From Oscillospiraceae bacterium (lineage in GTDB: Bacteria > Bacillota > Clostridia > Oscillospirales > Ruminococcaceae): 64,000 nucleotides of DNA. The position numbers were made by a program, and so were the translations under genes. The notes below the pieces were generated by a model that was given only the letters and a program-made list of their open reading frames with translations, searched no databases and was not told where the DNA came from. How positions within the stretch are numbered: the stretch's first letter is position 1; each line of letters starts with the position of its first letter. Below, one piece after another: positions 60,335-64,000 of the stretch. The DNA lies in contig JAITFZ010000022.1 in the NCBI GenBank assembly GCA_031280965.1, positions 1-64,000 on the forward strand. Direction: 5' to 3'.

Positions 60335-62464
60335 CTAAAAGTTAAACCCGCTATTGTTAAGAAGCCCCCGCCAAAAATTCTCCCACTGCTCCGCGCTCCA
60401 AGCAAACATATCCTCATCGTTCGCCGGGAAGTAACTGTAAAGAACATCATCGTCAATGTTATTCATTACCGCCTCTACTTCATAATACAGCGCGCCGATA
60501 TTATACCCGAAACCTTCCAAAACCTCTATCCAATCCTCGACTTCAAAATACATTAAATCTAATTTGTAAATCTCCGTTATGTCATTCCAGAGCGCCTCGT
60601 TCCAGCTTCTGCCTATAAGCAGCTTCCACAGTCCTTTGTAGTAGTTGACAATATAGTCGTAAAAATCATAATTACTCCAGTTGTCGTAATCATCCCAGTA
60701 GTTATCCCAGTAATCATCATTACAGCACCAGTCGTCGCAGTCGGGAGGGCAGTCCCAGTAGTTATCCCAGTAATCATCGTTACAGCACCAGTAGTCACAA
60801 TCGGGAGGGCAGTCGGCCCAACGGCTATTACTACTGCCGCTAAGTGCATCGTAAATTTCCCACATGCCGGTCATGTAGCTAAATTCCCAAATCAAATCTT
60901 CGATTAAATATTCAAGCGAATCTATGAAGTCCAAACCGATATCTAAGTCTGCCAGCCCGAACAGCCACGCTGAAAAGTCATTGACGAGCGTCATTATATC
61001 ATCTTCGTTTTCAGGGTCAAGGGTGTTGGCGGCTGTCATGTTCGGCGGGGTTATGCTTTTGCCGCTGTTAGTGCTGTAGTTGATTTCAAGGTCAACCGCT
61101 CTTAATCCAAACACCGAAAGCGAACCGGTGATTTTTTGGCTGTCGCCCGCAACCGTTGATTTAAGGCTCAGTTCCACGCCGAAATTTTCACCCGGAATGG
61201 GCACATCAACGTTAATCGTACCGCTGAACAAGCCGTTGTTCTCAACTTTAAAATCGCGGTACTTAATTGTCAGCGAGTAAGAATCCCGTCTGTCGCCGTA
61301 AGAAAGCTTTATGGTTCCGGTGCTTTCACCGCGCTCGGTTTTGCCGATGTCGCTGTAGCTTAAAGATTCGCGCCCCTGTGAAAGTTTTACGGTTTTCGCA
61401 TAATCCGCGCCCTCTGTTATGGACACATAGCTGAAAGTGACGTCGTCTATGACTATATCGCGTCTTATTATATCTTTTCCGCTGACATAAACTAACATTT
61501 CGATATAATTGTCGCCAAAGTCGCCTTCATCTAAAACATCATATAATTCATCAAGCCCGTATTCAAGCAAATCCTCAAAGTCCTTGTAATTGCCGAAAAG
61601 CCACGGAAAATCTTCTTTAAAGTAAGCAAAGACCTGCTCGCTCACCCTCATAATCTCATCGCTTTCAAGATATGCTTCAAGCGCGGTTATAAAGATTTCG
61701 CATAAGAACTCTTCATCTATTATAATTCTGTAAAAATCGCACATCTTACTTAAATCACCGGCGCTTACTTCCTCTTTGTGTGTAGCCTGTACATCTTTTG
61801 TCAGCTCGAAGTAATGCTCGAAAACCTGCCTGCCGATTTCGCCGAGTTCTTTGTAGATGGCGTCGGTGTCAACATCGCTAAAAATTCCTATATCGGGCAT
61901 CTGCATTATGACATCGCCCATGTTCATCATAGCTATGTAATACTGAGATATTTCGGGGAACTGTATTATGAGCTGTTCGCCAAGCGACCACATCGATACG
62001 GAAACATCTACACCCAAAGCGCTCAATCCCAAAGCCGTAAACATATCGGTTCCGTCAATGATTATTTCCGAACTGAAGCCGATGCTTCCTATGTCCGGTA
62101 TTCCCGGAATCAGGGTAGCGAGTTCTTTTGACGGGGTGATTGTAACGCTTACTGACCCGGACATGTTCATTTCCGGAAGAAATGAAGAAAATCCGTTAGC
62201 GAATGCGTTCAGAGAGTTGCGTTCAGCCCGTTCGTATGAAGAGCCCGCGTTAGTCAAAAAGAACAGCGCACCCGCCGTCAGCGCGCCCGCAAGAAACATG
62301 CAGACGAGCGTAATCACTATAGGAGCGCGGCTTCTTTTTACAGCCGCAGTGTTAGAATCCCACGACTTGGGGAGCGATGAGAAACCGGTTGCCTGAGAAT
62401 CGTCGAAGCCTGTTGCAGGGGGATTTTCAAAGCCTTCAACAAAAGGGACATTATTATTTTCCAT
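60335..62464 (-). CDS. Membrane-anchored protein with Trp/Asp/Cys tandem repeat
   Basis: No family recognised. 709 residues from ATG 62464 (GGAGG five bases ahead). N-terminal cytosolic ~45 residues with two copies of an (A/Q)TGF motif, one membrane segment (about 48-70), then a large extracytoplasmic part. About 75-500 looks like a beta-rich fold with repeated VDVPIPG-, LSYGDRRDSYSLTIKY-type strands. From about 552 to 592 two 20-residue units of the form CPPDCD-WCCNDDYWDNYWD stand in tandem, each with four Cys, giving eight Cys and many aromatic and acidic residues. Its own promoter is at 62510-62538. Function unknown. Confidence 0.72.
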   Translation of the reverse strand: MENNNVPFVEGFENPPATGFDDSQATGFSSLPKSWDSNTAAVKRSRAPIVITLVCMFLAGALTAGALFFLTNAGSSYERAERNSLNAFANGFSSFLPEMNMSGSVSVTITPSKELATLIPGIPDIGSIGFSSEIIIDGTDMFTALGLSALGVDVSVSMWSLGEQLIIQFPEISQYYIAMMNMGDVIMQMPDIGIFSDVDTDAIYKELGEIGRQVFEHYFELTKDVQATHKEEVSAGDLSKMCDFYRIIIDEEFLCEIFITALEAYLESDEIMRVSEQVFAYFKEDFPWLFGNYKDFEDLLEYGLDELYDVLDEGDFGDNYIEMLVYVSGKDIIRRDIVIDDVTFSYVSITEGADYAKTVKLSQGRESLSYSDIGKTERGESTGTIKLSYGDRRDSYSLTIKYRDFKVENNGLFSGTINVDVPIPGENFGVELSLKSTVAGDSQKITGSLSVFGLRAVDLEINYSTNSGKSITPPNMTAANTLDPENEDDIMTLVNDFSAWLFGLADLDIGLDFIDSLEYLIEDLIWEFSYMTGMWEIYDALSGSSNSRWADCPPDCDYWCCNDDYWDNYWDCPPDCDDWCCNDDYWDNYWDDYDNWSNYDFYDYIVNYYKGLWKLLIGRSWNEALWNDITEIYKLDLMYFEVEDWIEVLEGFGYNIGALYYEVEAVMNNIDDDVLYSYFPANDEDMFAWSAEQWENFWRGLLNNSGFNF
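60691..60810 (-). repeat. Two tandem 60-base coding repeats
   Basis: 60691-60750 and 60751-60810 are near-identical 60-base units (a few mismatches, clustered at the boundary and in the Asp/Tyr codon region). They encode the CPPDC...NYWD units. A partial unit to the left (60681-60690) suggests the array once was longer. Confidence 0.9.
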
Positions 62465-62509
62465 GAGAACCTCCAAAATTATATAGTAAAAATTTAACGT
62501 ATTGATTTT

Positions 62510-62538
62510 AGTATAGCATATTTATTTAATTAAATCAA
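62510..62538 (-). promoter_or_regulatory. Promoter of the Trp/Asp/Cys repeat gene
   Basis: On the minus strand TTGATT (62538-62533), 17-base spacer ending TGC, TATACT (62515-62510), 46 bases before the ATG. The -35 abuts the stop codon of the upstream methyltransferase gene. Confidence 0.75.
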
Positions 62539-63999
62539 GGGTTTTCCGTTAAAAACACTGCCCGCAATATCAACGGCGCTTTTAGCGTCTTTTCCGTAAA
62601 AGTCCGCGCCCGCTTTACGCGCCCATTCCTGCGTTACTACCGCACCACCCACCATGACTTTGCAGTCTGTTCCGGATTTAATGAGCCGCGCAGTTTCTTC
62701 CATTGCCGGCAAAGTCGGCGTCATTAACGCGCTAAGCCCTACGAGCTTTACGTTCTGCCGTTTAACCTCTTCAAAAACAACCGCGCTTTCCACATCTTTG
62801 CCAAGGTCGATTACGTTGTAACCATAGCTTTCAAGCAGGGTGCGGACTATGTTTTTGCCGATGTCGTGAATATCGCCTTTTACGGTTGCGAGGATTATTT
62901 TTTTGTCAAAATCAGGCGCGTTGCCGCCGAAAGCCGATTTGACAATATCAAAGCACGTGCTTGCGGTTTCAGCCGAGAGCAGTAACTGCGGCAGAAAAAT
63001 TTTTCCGCTCCCGAAAGCCGCGCCGACTTTATCTAAAGCCGGAATTAAAGATTTATTAATGATTTCAAGCGGCGGCATATCGCGAAGCAGGTTCTTTACC
63101 ATTTCTGCCGCTTCGCTTTTAAGAGCGTTCAGAATTAAATATTCGAGGGTTTGTTCCGGGCTTGTTGTATACGCCGGCTTTTCGCCGCCTCCGCTGTTTT
63201 TTGCGCTCGTTTGGACAAATTCGATGTATTCGGCAGCGTTTTTGTCGAACCCTGCCAGAACATTAAAGGCGCGGACGGTATCTGTCATTTCTTTTTCATT
63301 CGGATTCATAATCGGCAAATCAAGCCCGCTTTGAAGCGCGAGCGCAAGAAACGTCCTGTTGATTACGCCGCGTTCGGGAAGCCCGAATGAGATGTTGGAA
63401 ACGCCCAAAACAGTTTTGAGCCCTAACTTTTCTTTTACTAAAGCGACAGCTTTCAAGGTTTCCGCTGCGCTTTCCTGCTCTGCGCCAACCGTCAGCGTAA
63501 GGCAGTCTATGAAAACATCTTGGCGCTTTATGCCCAACTCAAGTGCGCGGTTCAGAATTTTTTCCGCTAAAGCGAGCCGCTCTTCTGCCGTTTTCGGGAT
63601 TCCGTTCTTATCAAGCGTCAACCCCACAACCGCCGCGCCATATTTTTTGACAAGCGGCAAAACCGCTTCAAGACTGTCTGTTTCGGCGTTCACGGAATTC
63701 ACAATCGGCTTGCCGTTACAGACGCGCAGAGCCGCTTCAAGGGCGTCGGGATTTGCGCTGTCAAGCTGAAGCGGCATACCCGTAATGCTTTGAACCGCTT
63801 TTACTATTTTCGGAAGTACGGCGACTTCGTCAATTCCCGCCGCACCGACATTGATGTCGAGAATATCCGCGCCGGCGTTAATCTGCTCGGCGGCTTGTTT
63901 GAGGATATAGCCCGTGTCATTATCTGAAAGCGCTTGCTTCATCGCTTTCTTGCCTGTCGGGTTAATCCGCTCGCCGATGATTCGGGGGCGGTTTATTTC
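62530..63999 (-). CDS. Corrinoid-dependent methyltransferase (pterin-binding plus B12 domains), 5' end outside window
   Basis: Moves a methyl group between methyltetrahydrofolate and cobalamin, as in methionine synthase or related corrinoid enzymes. The frame stays open to the right edge through the family motif IIGERINPTGKKAM, so the ATG at 63942 is internal. Order visible: pterin-binding (DHPS-like) domain with INAGADILDINVG, GKPIVNSVN and a long ELGIKRQDVFIDCLTLT stretch; then the cobalamin four-helix module and the B12-binding Rossmann domain with GDIHDIGKN (His that ligates cobalt) and VGLSALMTPTLPAMEET. There is no SAM-activation domain after it. Upstream may hold a homocysteine-binding domain. 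Probably MetH-like; a free-standing methyltransferase I cannot exclude. Confidence 0.9.
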   Translation of the reverse strand, partial: EINRPRIIGERINPTGKKAMKQALSDNDTGYILKQAAEQINAGADILDINVGAAGIDEVAVLPKIVKAVQSITGMPLQLDSANPDALEAALRVCNGKPIVNSVNAETDSLEAVLPLVKKYGAAVVGLTLDKNGIPKTAEERLALAEKILNRALELGIKRQDVFIDCLTLTVGAEQESAAETLKAVALVKEKLGLKTVLGVSNISFGLPERGVINRTFLALALQSGLDLPIMNPNEKEMTDTVRAFNVLAGFDKNAAEYIEFVQTSAKNSGGGEKPAYTTSPEQTLEYLILNALKSEAAEMVKNLLRDMPPLEIINKSLIPALDKVGAAFGSGKIFLPQLLLSAETASTCFDIVKSAFGGNAPDFDKKIILATVKGDIHDIGKNIVRTLLESYGYNVIDLGKDVESAVVFEEVKRQNVKLVGLSALMTPTLPAMEETARLIKSGTDCKVMVGGAVVTQEWARKAGADFYGKDAKSAVDIAGSVFNGKPLI

Positions 64000-64000
64000 A

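Noticed and set aside
60613-60849. Minus-strand 78-residue ORF rich in Thr/Ile/Gly in the repeat region
   Set aside because: An out-of-frame reading of the 60-base tandem repeat within the larger gene.
1-64000. CRISPR array, prophage or transposase genes
   Set aside because: No regularly spaced repeats of CRISPR type, no integrase, transposase or phage structural gene was found.

Overview
The window reads as chromosomal DNA of a motile, sugar-fermenting member of the Firmicutes, most likely class Clostridia (uncultured Oscillospirales-like). The evidence is strong AGGAGG-type ribosome sites, TTGACA/TATAAT-type promoters with 17-base spacers, a Gram-positive flagellar operon layout (FliY with a CheC-like half, a flg_new/TIGR02530-type protein, FlbD, CheC/CheD), and a lepA-hemW pair. 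Nothing looks like a prophage or a transposase; the only accessory-looking stretch is the left edge (1-3 kb).

Layout. 1-3 kb: the end of a Cys/His-repeat protein, an exported SGNH hydrolase, a tRNA-Ala(GGC) gene and three decayed copies of its 5' half, two of which flank a small membrane protein with a zinc-ribbon-like tail. 3-7.4 kb: thiamine pyrophosphokinase, divergent from an arabinose operon (FGGY kinase, araA, araD); the two promoters abut inside one palindrome. 7.5-10.4 kb: a chemoreceptor and a response regulator. 10.5-19 kb (minus strand): a large hybrid histidine kinase on its own promoter, preceded by a probable operon PilZ - diguanylate cyclase - ParA - ComFB, which looks like a cyclic-di-GMP signalling module. 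19-20 kb: a small membrane protein.

20-46 kb (plus strand): one long motility operon, flgB-flgC-fliE-fliF-fliG-fliH-fliI-fliJ-fliK-flgD-TIGR02530-flgE-flbD-motA-motB-fliM-fliY-cheY-fliO-fliP-fliQ-fliR-flhB-flhA-fliA-flgF/G-flgG-cheC-cheD. It encodes the rod, hook, rotor, export gate, stator, C-ring, sigma-28 and part of chemotaxis. fliL, flhF and flhG are not present where they usually sit. Internal promoters precede fliK and motB; the fliK one drives a 13-codon leader ORF and two hairpins. A metallo-beta-lactamase-fold gene with an apparent ATT start follows.

47-53.4 kb: glycogen phosphorylase, a GH13 amylase and pyruvate kinase, a route from storage glucan to pyruvate. 53.4-55.2 kb (minus): pilT and a YfcE-type phosphodiesterase. 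55.4-57.3 kb (plus): five small or low-complexity genes of unknown function in a row. 57.3-64 kb (minus): hemW, lepA, a membrane-anchored protein with a Trp/Asp/Cys-rich tandem repeat, and a corrinoid-dependent methyltransferase that runs off the right edge.
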